Origin: CAVVDT01 sp963747005
Lineage (GTDB): Bacteria > Pseudomonadota > Alphaproteobacteria > Rhizobiales > Aestuariivirgaceae
Direction of reading: 5' to 3'
Assembly: GCA_963747005.1 (NCBI GenBank)
Contig: CAVVDT010000004.1
Coordinates: forward strand, 124,001 to 188,000
Length of the DNA: 64,000 nucleotides
A program made the position numbers and the translations under genes. Shown in pieces: positions 27,229-38,933 of the stretch. Every line of letters begins with the position of its first letter. Position 1 is the first letter of the stretch. The notes beneath the pieces were generated by a model. It saw only the letters and a program-made list of their open reading frames with translations. It was not told the DNA's origin and made no database searches.

Positions 27229-27388
27229 GAGCGGCTGCGGGGAGATCGGGCAACGCCGCCAGCCTGTCCGCCAGCGAATTGCCCGCCTGTATGATGTTGT
27301 CGCGCAGTTGATTCTGATAAATCACCAATTGACGAAGCTGATGTTCGTTCAGGGTCAAAACGTCGATTTTCTGCCGCTGCGAGGTCAT
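27203..27388 (-). CDS. small gene behind B, C-terminus at deletion junction
   Basis: A 61-residue protein with a helical first part (TLNEHQLRQLVIYQNQLRDN). It overlaps B by four bases (ATGA) and the truncated tape-measure frame by 26 bases. Its last residues, AHDALYGRR, are read from tape-measure DNA in another frame, so the original gene was probably longer or different. Confidence 0.55.
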   Translation of the reverse strand: MTSQRQKIDVLTLNEHQLRQLVIYQNQLRDNIIQAGNSLADRLAALPDLPAAAHDALYGRR

Positions 27389-28191
27389 GCCGCATTCTCC
27401 TTTTCGGTGTCGGATTTGATGAATCGTGCCAGGGCATAGTCGCCGTAGAGGCGCTGCACGGCCTTTTCCAGATGCTTGAGGCGGACCGGGCCGGCCGGGC
27501 CGGCCACCGCCCTGCCCTCGTTGAGCAGGTCAGCGGTGCGTCGCAGATCGAAGCCGTTGCGGGTGCCCCTGGCGAAATGATGAAGAAAGCGGTAGGCGTC
27601 GCGGCCGTCGACATTGCGATCAATCGCCAGCCCGTCGACATCAAGTTGCGTGGCGCCATCGGGCAACGCCATCTCGCGCACCCGGCTCTTGATCTGGTCA
27701 AACGCGGCGCCGGTGCTCCGGGTGCGCTTGAGAAGATCGCCGTTTCCGGCAAACAGGATGGGCAGGCCGGCTTCGTCGTTGAGATCGAGTACCGCCCGCA
27801 GGGCGTCGGCTTCCAAATGCTGGCTCTCGTCAATGGTGAGCCAACCGCCATCTTCGACGACATGAGGCAAGTCCCGCCACAGAGCACTTTCGATATCGAA
27901 GCCGTTGCCGGCCCCGACATAAATGCCGAAGATCTTGGCTATCCGCGCGAGAATGGTCCGGACGCTGCCCGAGGTCCGCGTTGCCTTGATCGAGCAGGCG
28001 AGAGGACCTTCCTTGAAGGCAATCTGTTTCAGGGTGAGGGTCTTGCCGGTGCCCGGCGGCGCGGTAATGACGCCCGCTTTGCGGTTTTCAACGACATTCG
28101 CCGTGAAAGCAGCAATGCCGCGTGAGGTCGGCAGCGGGCGGAAGGGCTCGGCATAGGGAGCCCCAAGCCAGCGCTGGGCAAGGTTTGTCAT
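27385..28191 (-). CDS. Mu B-like AAA transposition ATPase
   Basis: A 268-residue AAA ATPase. Walker A is APPGTGKT and a Walker B-like stretch is GGWLTIDESQHLE; both are intact. MuB binds DNA and activates the A transposase, choosing targets and giving immunity. The gene follows A with a gap of four bases. ATG at 28191 is chosen over a frame-matched ATG at 28248 inside A. The fold also matches TniB-like ATPases. Confidence 0.88.
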   Translation of the reverse strand: MTNLAQRWLGAPYAEPFRPLPTSRGIAAFTANVVENRKAGVITAPPGTGKTLTLKQIAFKEGPLACSIKATRTSGSVRTILARIAKIFGIYVGAGNGFDIESALWRDLPHVVEDGGWLTIDESQHLEADALRAVLDLNDEAGLPILFAGNGDLLKRTRSTGAAFDQIKSRVREMALPDGATQLDVDGLAIDRNVDGRDAYRFLHHFARGTRNGFDLRRTADLLNEGRAVAGPAGPVRLKHLEKAVQRLYGDYALARFIKSDTEKENAA

Positions 28192-28195
28192 GGTG

Positions 28196-30184
28196 TCAAT
28201 CCTCGAATGCCGCAAGGCGGCGCAACAGCGCCCGGCTGGCTTCGTCAAGCTCGTCTTCCGGATTGCCTGGCTGAGGTTTTTGCACGAATTTGATCACCTC
28301 CGCCCCTTCAGGCGAAGGCGTGACGCGCGAACCCGGTTCGATTGTCGGCGCCGGGCCAAGGGTTTCCGCCAGCCGTTGGCGCTCGGCGGCCAGGTCCAGG
28401 TGCGGAATCGTCTTGCCCAGGTCTCGCAGTGAGCGCCGGTTGGCGGCCTTCCTCTGCGAAGCGGCTTTGGCGCCTTCGATATCGCCATAGGCATAAGGCT
28501 CGATCATGCGCGCCAGCCCGAAGGGCTTGCCGTCGCCATCGAGCAGCGGCAACCCCGGCCACTCCCAATCGAGGCATTTCGGGGCAAGGAAATTCACATA
28601 GTCGTCGTGGCATTCGTCCAGCTCGGGGCAGGTGTAGCGTTTGCCCTCGAAGAGGAAAGTCGCCTGCCGGAGCTTCCGCCGCTCCCTGGTCGAAAAGGCC
28701 AGTTGCAGATCATCGGCATTGACCGCGCAAGGCCGCCATCCGGCCCGGTGAGCATCCTCAAGGGCCTGGTTGGGCGAACGCCCGCGCAGCATGCCGCCCG
28801 GCCCCTGAGGATTGTTGTGATAAAGGCTGAGGTCGGTATAGGTCCATTCCTGCACCGTCTCCAGACCGCCCCTGACAGGCACTGGCGCCTTGCCGAGATT
28901 GGCCGTCTTCTTGGCCATGCGGTTACCGCCGACATAGTGTGTGTGACCGGCCAGAAGGCGTTCAAACACGGCAATGAAACCCTCGATCAGCCCCTTCGCC
29001 GCCGCGTTATAGGGTTGGGCATTGACGCGGCGCGGTGCATGCTCGCCATATGGCAGGACCGAAAGGGCGGTGATATCGGCCACCATCTCGGTCCAGCCGA
29101 ATTCGCTGCCGTTATCGACATAAAGATTGACCGGCAGTCCCCACGCTGTGACCATCCGCAAGAACGCCTTGATCACCAGCGCCTGGCTGATGCCCTTGCC
29201 CTTGGGGAGCAGGTAGAGCGTGATGTGAGCGCGGTGCGTCGCCACGTCGAAAAAGATGACAACCCAGAGTGTCGTCAGCGTCCCGTCCGGGCGCTCCACG
29301 TAGAAGTTGAACTTCGTGCAGTCGGCTATGATCCATTCGTTCGGCCACAGGTCATCCGAGCGGCGCGCGATGCGCGGCAGGCGCCTGTCGGCATAGCCCT
29401 TGGCATCGGTTTCGGCGAGGTTGACGTTGCGCCAGCGGCTCACTTCCTCGCGCATGAAGCTCGAAGGCACCCGGCAGATGCGCGCCTTGTCGGCGGGGCT
29501 GAGATCGATCCCCTCGCCCTTCACCAGGATGGCCAGCCGTTCCGCCATGTGGAGGGGCCGCAGAGATGCCGTTTCGCCCGCCCTGACGAGCTGGCGGAAA
29601 TAGGTGCGCAGCGCACCATCGATATACGCCAGTTGCTCATCGCTCAGCCGGCGGCGCATTTCGCGATGAAAGTCCCGGCTCACATAGTAACGCCGCCGGC
29701 CCTTGTCGCTGCGCTCGGGGCGCATCAGCCCGGCGATGCCCTCTCGTTCCAATTTGGCCAGGTAGCGGGTGATCTGGCGCCTGCCCAGCCGAAGGTGTTT
29801 GCCATTGACGGTGACGCGTGTATCCGCTGCCGCATCAATCGCCTTGCCGCGCTCGCGCGAGCCTTTGGGGTGAGCCAGCACCGGCTTGATCAAGGCGAGC
29901 ACCCATTGGGTCTTCGATTGCCGGTCGCAAAGCCGCTTCGAGGGAGCTTCGAGGGCCGTTGGAGAGGTTGTTAATTCGTCTCCGGCGTTCTCCGGTTCAT
30001 CGATCCAGACTTCGCGCACCAGGCCCCCCAGCCCACCCCGGCCATGCGTCCAGCGCGTCTTGAAGTATTGGCCGCGCCATGCTGTGCCGGTTTTCTCGGC
30101 ACGATCAGCAATGATGCGCATACGCTGTTGCGATCTCTGATAGAATGCAGCCGCTTGCGGGATTGTTGCCCACCACCCGGTCAT
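28196..30184 (-). CDS. Mu A-like DDE transposase
   Basis: A 662-residue transposase. A helix-turn-helix N-terminal part is followed by an rve-type catalytic core in which D (IADCTKFNFYVE), D (YVDNGSEFGW) and E (KGLIEGFIAVFERLL) are at expected spacing, then a basic C-terminal domain. All three carboxylates are present, so activity is possible. It cuts and joins both ends of the element during replicative transposition. GAGGAG precedes ATG 30184. It lies four bases before B and ten behind the ner-like gene. Confidence 0.92.
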   Translation of the reverse strand: MTGWWATIPQAAAFYQRSQQRMRIIADRAEKTGTAWRGQYFKTRWTHGRGGLGGLVREVWIDEPENAGDELTTSPTALEAPSKRLCDRQSKTQWVLALIKPVLAHPKGSRERGKAIDAAADTRVTVNGKHLRLGRRQITRYLAKLEREGIAGLMRPERSDKGRRRYYVSRDFHREMRRRLSDEQLAYIDGALRTYFRQLVRAGETASLRPLHMAERLAILVKGEGIDLSPADKARICRVPSSFMREEVSRWRNVNLAETDAKGYADRRLPRIARRSDDLWPNEWIIADCTKFNFYVERPDGTLTTLWVVIFFDVATHRAHITLYLLPKGKGISQALVIKAFLRMVTAWGLPVNLYVDNGSEFGWTEMVADITALSVLPYGEHAPRRVNAQPYNAAAKGLIEGFIAVFERLLAGHTHYVGGNRMAKKTANLGKAPVPVRGGLETVQEWTYTDLSLYHNNPQGPGGMLRGRSPNQALEDAHRAGWRPCAVNADDLQLAFSTRERRKLRQATFLFEGKRYTCPELDECHDDYVNFLAPKCLDWEWPGLPLLDGDGKPFGLARMIEPYAYGDIEGAKAASQRKAANRRSLRDLGKTIPHLDLAAERQRLAETLGPAPTIEPGSRVTPSPEGAEVIKFVQKPQPGNPEDELDEASRALLRRLAAFED

Positions 30185-30194
30185 TGCCGACTCC

Positions 30195-30413
30195 TCAGGC
30201 GGCAATATCGGGGCGGAAACGCATATCCGCCGGCTCGGCTTTCAGGCCCAGCGCGACGGCAATCTCATGCCCCTTGCCTCGCTTGCCTTTCACCTCGCCG
30301 GCGAGCACCCGATAGACCATTTTCTGGTCAAATCCGCGCGCCCGCGCCCATTCGGCAATGCTCACACCTTCGGTCAAGAAGCGGGACTTCACTTGTGCGC
30401 GTTTGTTCGCCAT
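30195..30413 (-). CDS. Ner-like DNA-binding regulator
   Basis: A 72-residue protein of the Mu Ner/Nlp type: a compact helix-turn-helix (VSIAEWARARGFDQKMVYRV, then LAGEVKGKRGKGHEIAVALG). In Mu, Ner represses both early and repressor transcription. It lies between the repressor and A, exactly where ner is expected, and the divergent palindromic operator is next to it. GGAGGTGACAG stands before the ATG. Confidence 0.87.
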   Translation of the reverse strand: MANKRAQVKSRFLTEGVSIAEWARARGFDQKMVYRVLAGEVKGKRGKGHEIAVALGLKAEPADMRFRPDIAA

Positions 30414-30434
30414 AGTTCTGTCACCTCCAGATAT

Positions 30435-30455
30435 AGATACACAATTTGTGTATCT
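30435..30455. promoter_or_regulatory. palindromic operator between ner-like and repressor genes
   Basis: AGATACACAA (30435-30444) and TTGTGTATCT (30446-30455) form a perfect 10-bp inverted repeat around one base, in the 64-base gap of the divergent ner/repressor pair. It is the natural binding site of either regulator and would decide between the lysogenic and transposition states. Confidence 0.75.
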
Positions 30456-30477
30456 TAAATAGAGTGATTGGTCAAGT

Positions 30478-31020
30478 ATGGGGAAAAGGCGGGGAAGCAC
30501 CTTTGGCTCTAAGGCGATTGGAAATACTCGCGCCGGCATTTCAGCGGCTGCGGAGAAAGCATTGACAGATGAGCACTTCAGCGCGTCTGCCGTGTTTGAT
30601 CGGATCAGGGAATCATTGGGTTGTGAAACGGACCTGGAGCTGGCGTGGATTTTCGGCACCTCGCCCCAGAATGTTTCAAATCGGAGAAGCCGAAACGCCG
30701 TGCCCTACCGGGAGGCGATCTTTCTGGCTTTGTGGGCCAATCTGTCACTCGACTATTTGTTGACCGGACGGGGAACACTTCGCTTCCGGCCGGCATGGGA
30801 GCGTTCCGATTACGAGCTGCTTCGCACCGTGCTCGCCAATGCCAAGGGCGAAGGCCGGCCGCCGTCCTTGACGCCGGAACTTTCCCTGAAAATCGCCAAG
30901 GCATATGAACGGGCAGATCAAATTTTGGCTCAATTGGCTGAAAAAGAATTGGCGCCTGTTTCCAGCGACGAAGTGCAGCGGGCAGCGCTCGTTGCGATTG
31001 ATCTGTTCAAGGATGGCTAG
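30478..31020 (+). CDS. phage CI-type repressor
   Basis: A 180-residue regulator. Residues ~38-100 form a phage CI-repressor helix-turn-helix domain (TDLELAWIFGTSPQNVSNRR, then LALWANLSLDYLLTGRG). The C-terminal part is helical and lacks a clear LexA-type self-cleavage Ser/Lys dyad, so induction may not depend on RecA. It is transcribed divergently from ner-A-B, as Mu c is. No good ribosome-binding site is visible before ATG 30478. Confidence 0.82.
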   Translation: MGKRRGSTFGSKAIGNTRAGISAAAEKALTDEHFSASAVFDRIRESLGCETDLELAWIFGTSPQNVSNRRSRNAVPYREAIFLALWANLSLDYLLTGRGTLRFRPAWERSDYELLRTVLANAKGEGRPPSLTPELSLKIAKAYERADQILAQLAEKELAPVSSDEVQRAALVAIDLFKDG

Positions 31021-31169
31021 GGGGTTGCGCAATGGGGTTGCGCAATCGCTCCTTGAAGGCGTATTGGGGTTGGGGGGTTGCTCAATAAGTCGATATTTTT
31101 CAACGACTTCAGAATTAAATGTCCAAGAGTTCAACCGCACCTGATTGCGCAACCCCATTGCGCAACCCT
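31021..31169. repeat. tandem-inverted TTGCGCAA repeats at prophage end
   Basis: GGGGTTGCGCAAT occurs twice in tandem (31021-31033, 31034-31046). Its inverse, ATTGCGCAACCC(C), occurs twice in tandem (31144-31156, 31157-31168). A near copy, GGTTGCTCAAT, lies near 31076. The first unit starts at the base after the repressor stop codon. Confidence 0.8.
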
Positions 31170-31377
31170 TGATCATCTTTAAATTCAATTAGTTGCGCCA
31201 AATTCCGCGTCAAATAATCTCGCAGCGGCCTCGACATTTAGCGTTTGCGCTACCACTGCTCGTTCCCGGGAACACCGTTGTTCACATTACTTGGTCGTAA
31301 GTTTATGTTCTTCGTCTGTCCGACGTACGCAAACTTTCTCCAAGACTTTCATGGCGTTACGATTTCACTTGCATTGG

Positions 31378-31392
31378 GAACAAAACTGGTAC
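31378..31392 (+). promoter_or_regulatory. LexA/SOS box of recA
   Basis: GAACAAAACTGGTAC matches the alphaproteobacterial SOS box GAAC-N7-GAAC in seven of eight fixed bases, and in the AAAAC stretch that follows the first half-site in Caulobacter-type boxes. It lies 76 bases before the recA start, where the promoter is expected. Confidence 0.65.
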
Positions 31393-31467
31393 ATCGTTCT
31401 TTCACACCGTCATTCCGAGCAACCGTTGCGCTGGCGGGCCGGCATGTGAAATAAGGAGAGGACAATT

Positions 31468-32537
<1,070 letters not shown>

Positions 32538-32538
<1 letters not shown>

Positions 32539-32649
32539 CATGATCCGAAAAGTGTAAGCACTTTTCGGGTAAAATCATGCTCTGTCTTATTGGAATCGAT
32601 CAGGTTCATGACTTTGGATCAACTCGATCCAAAGTCATCCTGATCTAGG
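32538..32649. repeat. RIME-like mosaic element, copy 2 (two hairpins)
   Basis: First hairpin: GCATGATCCGAAAAGTG (from 32538) with CACTTTTCGGGTAAAATCATGC (to 32580). Second hairpin: GATCAGG-TTC-ATGACTTTGGATC (32598-32620) with GATCCAAAGTCAT-CCTGATC (32626-32645), ending in TAGG. The element begins at the last base of the recA stop codon. The second hairpin matches copy 3 in shape rather than in sequence. Confidence 0.8.
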
Positions 32650-32683
32650 TCCATTGTCGTTTCAGGACCCTGAGCAAGTCGAA

Positions 32684-32717
32684 GCGGCGGCCGGAACAAT
32701 CCGGCCGTCGCTTTTTT
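32684..32717 (+). terminator. rho-independent terminator after recA
   Basis: GCGGCGGCCGG (32684-32694) pairs with CCGGCCGTCGC (32701-32711), with one G-T wobble and a six-base loop, followed by TTTTTT. It separates recA from alaS. Confidence 0.85.
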
Positions 32718-32868
32718 CGGGCCACCTGCGGGACTGTGAGCGCCTCAAGGGGTTGCCATGCGATGTTGTGGACAGGACTTGGCCAAGGGGGCTATTACCG
32801 CCTCCTTGCACAACCCGGCTTAACGCCCGTCCGAAGGCCAGCGCCCGATTTCAGGATTTTTGCACCCC

Positions 32869-35529
<2,661 letters not shown>

Positions 35530-35659
35530 GCGCCACAAGTCGGGCAACATTCCGCCCAGATCGTGCCATTTCTCGGGGTCATCGATCAGCACTGCCGGGC
35601 ACCGGATAACGGCTCCGGCAACGCGGCATGGCGGCCGAGGGCGGGGCGTGGCTAACACC

Positions 35660-36889
35660 ATGGCGATAGGCGACGAGGGTATCTTGCAGGAGACGGTCGC
35701 GACGGGCACGGCATCGGCCGAACCGCTCAGACGTCAGCTTTTCGATATCGTGGAGCGCACGCGCCGCGGCGACATGATGGTGCGCGTCTTCGAGATCACC
35801 ATGGTCGTGATCATCATCGCCAATGTCACGGCCTCGGTCGCCGACACCGTCGCCGCCATCCATCGCCGCTACGGCACCGCACTGGCGTGGTTCGATTATT
35901 TCTGCGTTGCCATCTTCATCGTCGAATACGCCGCCCGGATATGGACGGCACCGGAACATCCGGCATTGCGTGCAAGGCCCGACTGGTCGGCCCGGCTGGC
36001 CCATGCCGCCAGTCCCATGATGATCCTCGACATGGCGGCCATCGCGCCATTCATCATCGGGTTGTTCGCCGGTCCCAATCTGGCCGTGGTGCGCATCCTG
36101 CGCATAGTGCGCTTCTACCGCCTGGCGCGCTATTCGCCGGTCCTCGACACGATCATCGGGGTGATCGTTTCCGAATGGCGGGCACTGGCCGGAAGTGCCC
36201 TGTTGTTTGCCGGGCTGTTGCTGTTTTCAGGTGTCGCCATGTACCTGGCGGAAGGGTCGGTGCAGCCGGACCGGCTGGGCGATGTGCCGAGCGCCATGTG
36301 GTGGGCGGTGGTGACCCTGTCGACGGTGGGCTACGGCGACGTGGTGCCGGCGACCCTCGCCGGCAAGATGGTCGCCGGCTTCACCATGATCTTCGGCATT
36401 ATCTTCTTTGCCCTGCCGGTCGGCATCATCGCCACCAGCTTTCAGGAACAGATCAGGCGACGCGATTTCGTCGTCAGCTTCGCCATGGTGGCGCGCGTGC
36501 CGCTGTTTGCCCGGCTGGACGCCGCTGCCGTCGCCCGGCTGGTCGGCCTCCTGACGGCGCGCCGGGTGGCGGCGAGCGATGTCATCATTACCAAGGGCGA
36601 CGAGGCCGAGGCCATGTATTTCATCGCATCGGGCATGGTGGAAGTCGAAACACCCGCCGGTCCCATCCGGTTGGCGGAGGGCGACTTCTTCGGCGAGGTG
36701 GCGATGATCTCGGAAGATACCAAACGCACCGCCAATGTGGTGGCGGCGCGCACCTGCGAGCTGTTGGAGCTCAGCGTGCGCGATTTTCGCCGCCTCGTGC
36801 AATCCAACGCCGAGATCGGCGATGCCGTGCACGAGGTGGCGCGCCAGCGCCTTGAAGCCATTACCAGGATGAATTCGCCGCAGGCCTGA
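35660..36889 (+). CDS. cyclic-nucleotide-gated K+ channel (MloK1-like)
   Basis: A 409-residue protein with six membrane segments: S1-S4 with arginines in RILRIVRFYRLAR, a pore with the selectivity filter TVGYGD and S6, then a C-terminal cyclic-nucleotide-binding domain (EGDFFGEVAMISEDTKRTANV, the phosphate-binding cassette). The plan matches MlotiK1 of Mesorhizobium, which is slightly shorter. It would conduct K+ when cAMP binds. ATG 35660 is used; GTG at 35648 is possible. It lies 130 bases behind alaS and may have its own promoter. Confidence 0.9.
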   Translation: MAIGDEGILQETVATGTASAEPLRRQLFDIVERTRRGDMMVRVFEITMVVIIIANVTASVADTVAAIHRRYGTALAWFDYFCVAIFIVEYAARIWTAPEHPALRARPDWSARLAHAASPMMILDMAAIAPFIIGLFAGPNLAVVRILRIVRFYRLARYSPVLDTIIGVIVSEWRALAGSALLFAGLLLFSGVAMYLAEGSVQPDRLGDVPSAMWWAVVTLSTVGYGDVVPATLAGKMVAGFTMIFGIIFFALPVGIIATSFQEQIRRRDFVVSFAMVARVPLFARLDAAAVARLVGLLTARRVAASDVIITKGDEAEAMYFIASGMVEVETPAGPIRLAEGDFFGEVAMISEDTKRTANVVAARTCELLELSVRDFRRLVQSNAEIGDAVHEVARQRLEAITRMNSPQA

Positions 36890-37363
36890 TCAAACCGGCT
36901 CCGGGGGCCACTCGGTGGTATCGTGGTCGGGATGCTGTCGGCTCTTCAGCCGCGCCAGGTCTTCGGGCGAGCGATTTTCCGCCGTCGTCTCGCGCGGCAG
37001 GGTGCTCAGATCGGCAAACCACGACAACTCGGCCTCGACCCCAACCTGATGGTCAGGCACGGCGGCTTCCGGATCGTCGAGGCTGCCAATGGCAATCTCG
37101 TAGGTCGGGTCGCCGTCTTCTTTCATGTAGAGCGGTGTTCCGCAGTCGCTGCAAAAGCCGCGCGCCACGATCGGCGAGGAGCGGAATTCGCCGGGCTTTC
37201 CGCGCGTCCAGGTGAACTGCCCTTCGGGAACGCTCACCAGCGCTGCGCCCCACGAACCGAAAGCCTTCTGGCACATGCGGCAATGGCAGATGCCCGCATG
37301 CCCCAGGCGCCCCGTGATGCGGTAGCGCACCGCCCCGCACTGACAGCCACCGGTAATCGTCAT
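36890..37363 (-). CDS. GFA-family (CENP-V/Mss4-fold) zinc protein
   Basis: A 157-residue protein of the glutathione-dependent formaldehyde-activating enzyme family. Zinc-binding cysteines are visible in CQCG, CHCRMC and CSDCG. The true reaction of most family members is unknown; many do not act on formaldehyde. It overlaps the preceding dioxygenase gene by four bases (ATGA), so the two are coupled. Cytoplasmic. Confidence 0.88.
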   Translation of the reverse strand: MTITGGCQCGAVRYRITGRLGHAGICHCRMCQKAFGSWGAALVSVPEGQFTWTRGKPGEFRSSPIVARGFCSDCGTPLYMKEDGDPTYEIAIGSLDDPEAAVPDHQVGVEAELSWFADLSTLPRETTAENRSPEDLARLKSRQHPDHDTTEWPPEPV

Positions 37364-38172
37364 GGCGCCGGCCACACCACCGGAAACCAGTCCTCCGGCA
37401 GATGATCGCCCATGGCGAGTTTGAGGCCCATCTCGGGAAACGGCGGCGAGACGGCATGGCTGCGTTCGACATAACGGCAATCCTCGCCGAGGAAGCGGAA
37501 GCTGACCGCCCGCCGCCGCCGACCGGTCGAGTTGGGCGGGGCGTTGTGCAAGGTGTGGTAGTCGAAGGCAATCGCATCGCCGGGCTCCAGTGACCAGGCC
37601 CGCAAGGCCGTTGCATCGCGTTCCTCGTCGATGTCGGGAAACGGCTCATAAGTCGAGGTATCGCCTTCCAGGGGTTTGAGCGTCTTGAAGCGGCGCGGCA
37701 CATAGGTGACGGCCCCCTTGTGGCTGCCGGCGAGGAAATGCGGGCACACCTTTTCCGAGACCGCATCGAGCGGCACCCAGATCGACACCGTCTGACTGCC
37801 GTCCATGCAGTAATAGGGAAGATCCTGATGCCACGGCGTCGGGTCCGCCGTCCCCGGCTCCTTCACCAGCACATGCTCATGAAAAAGTTGCGCGCGTCGT
37901 GCGCCCATCAGCGCCGCTGCGATCGCCCCGAGCGGCCCTTCGTCGCAGACCTGGCGGAATTCGGGAAAACGCTGCCAGTTGGCATAGTCGCCGAAATAGG
38001 CGCCAGGCCTTCCTTCCTCGGTATGGTTTTTGCCGTAGGGGCCCGGACTCTTGATGTTGGCCTCCACTGCCGCGGCAAGGCGGTCGAGCCACTCGGTCCT
38101 CAAGATGCCGCGCAGAACGGTGGCACCGTCGCGGCGAAAGGCTTCGATTTCCGATTGTGTGGGCACGGCCAT
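37360..38172 (-). CDS. phytanoyl-CoA dioxygenase family protein
   Basis: A 270-residue Fe(II)/2-oxoglutarate dioxygenase of the PhyH family. The metal motif HxD is in TPWHQDLPYY, with the distal His in DYHTLHNAPPNSTGRRRR, which also carries the 2-oxoglutarate-binding Arg. It would hydroxylate a small substrate; which one is unknown. It is coupled to the GFA-family gene by a four-base overlap. No clear Shine-Dalgarno site lies before ATG 38172. Confidence 0.9.
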   Translation of the reverse strand: MAVPTQSEIEAFRRDGATVLRGILRTEWLDRLAAAVEANIKSPGPYGKNHTEEGRPGAYFGDYANWQRFPEFRQVCDEGPLGAIAAALMGARRAQLFHEHVLVKEPGTADPTPWHQDLPYYCMDGSQTVSIWVPLDAVSEKVCPHFLAGSHKGAVTYVPRRFKTLKPLEGDTSTYEPFPDIDEERDATALRAWSLEPGDAIAFDYHTLHNAPPNSTGRRRRAVSFRFLGEDCRYVERSHAVSPPFPEMGLKLAMGDHLPEDWFPVVWPAP

Positions 38173-38259
38173 GGTGTTTTGATCCGGGATGAAGGCTTCA
38201 GCGCACGAGTATGCATCGCCTCACTCACGGCGCGCAAGCGTTGCATCGGGAAACAAAGC

Positions 38260-38300
38260 GGCCCGGCATCGGCGACTGCGGATCACCACGATGCCGGGCC
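38260..38300 (-). terminator. 12-bp hairpin behind hsp20
   Basis: GGCCCGGCATCG (38260-38271) and CGATGCCGGGCC (38289-38300) pair perfectly around a 17-base loop. On the minus strand it is followed by GCTTTGTTT, so it probably terminates hsp20 transcription. Confidence 0.55.
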
Positions 38301-38353
38301 TGCCCCGCCATGACACCTGCCCGCGGGCGGCAGACAGGCGCCATTCAGGGACC

Positions 38354-38857
38354 CTACTTCGCCCTGATGGCGATCTTCTTGACCGGCTCGACGGCCTCGA
38401 CCTTCTTCGGCATCACCACCCGCAGCACGCCCTTGTCGAATTTGGCGTCAATGCGCTCGGCATCCACCGTTTCGGGAAGCCGGAAGCTGCGCTGGAAGCT
38501 GCCGAAACGCCGCTCCACTACGTGGACATCATCCTTGTCGTCGACGTGCTCGTATTTCTTCTCGCCCTTAAGGGTGAGCAAGCCGTTGCGCACGCTAAGA
38601 TCCACGTCCTTGTCATCGAGGCCGGGCAATTCCGCCGTCAGCGAGACCTCCTTGTCGTTTTCGGTGATGTCGATGTCCGGTACGATGAAGCCATTGCCAT
38701 TGGCCGCCATTGGCGCTCCGAAGCCCATCCGCGGCGCGACAAGACCACGGTCACCGAAGAAGGCATCGAACATGCAGTCCATGTCGGCGCGATAGGTCCG
38801 GAACGGATCTGTCCACCGGGGTGTGGGAAGCACTTCCTTGCTGGCTCTGTTTGTCAT
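38354..38857 (-). CDS. small heat-shock protein Hsp20
   Basis: A 167-residue alpha-crystallin-type chaperone. The ACD runs from about residue 55 (VPDIDITENDKEVSLTAELP) to GVLRVVMPKK with the conserved GVL motif. It binds unfolding proteins without ATP. GGAGG stands before ATG 38857. A FNR/FixK box is 77-90 bases upstream, suggesting induction at low oxygen. I saw no ROSE-type U(U/C)GCU thermosensor motif in the leader, the more usual control of rhizobial hsp20 genes. Confidence 0.92.
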   Translation of the reverse strand: MTNRASKEVLPTPRWTDPFRTYRADMDCMFDAFFGDRGLVAPRMGFGAPMAANGNGFIVPDIDITENDKEVSLTAELPGLDDKDVDLSVRNGLLTLKGEKKYEHVDDKDDVHVVERRFGSFQRSFRLPETVDAERIDAKFDKGVLRVVMPKKVEAVEPVKKIAIRAK

Positions 38858-38933
38858 CTCAAACCTCCATCTCTCGACAGACGATCATTTCTGATCATTC
38901 TTTATATTTTCGCCCGATCGCGCCTGCCTTGCA

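Larger units (their letters stand above)
25120..31200 (-). mobile_element. reduced Mu-like prophage remnant
   Basis: The order repressor (plus), ner-like, A transposase, B ATPase (minus) is the early region of Mu-like phages. After B the late genes are missing except a truncated tail tape-measure gene and one small gene. Boundaries are approximate: the TTGCGCAA repeats and a shared TTCAGAATTA motif near 25138 and 31109 mark the ends. No head, lysis or replication-accessory genes remain, so it cannot make particles, but A and B appear intact. Confidence 0.75.

Noticed and set aside
31021..31169. The TTGCGCAA repeats as a CRISPR array or plasmid iterons.
   Set aside because: Only two plus two units, partly in direct contact without spacers, and no replication or cas gene nearby; the prophage end is the simpler context.
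31307..31321. GTTCTTCGTCTGTCC as the SOS box of recA.
   Set aside because: It has one mismatch to GTTC-N7-GTTC but lies 147 bases from recA; the site at 31378 matches the extended consensus better and is nearer the start.
38858..38933. A ROSE-type RNA thermosensor in the hsp20 leader.
   Set aside because: The conserved U(U/C)GCU anti-Shine-Dalgarno motif was not found and no stem clearly covers GGAGG.
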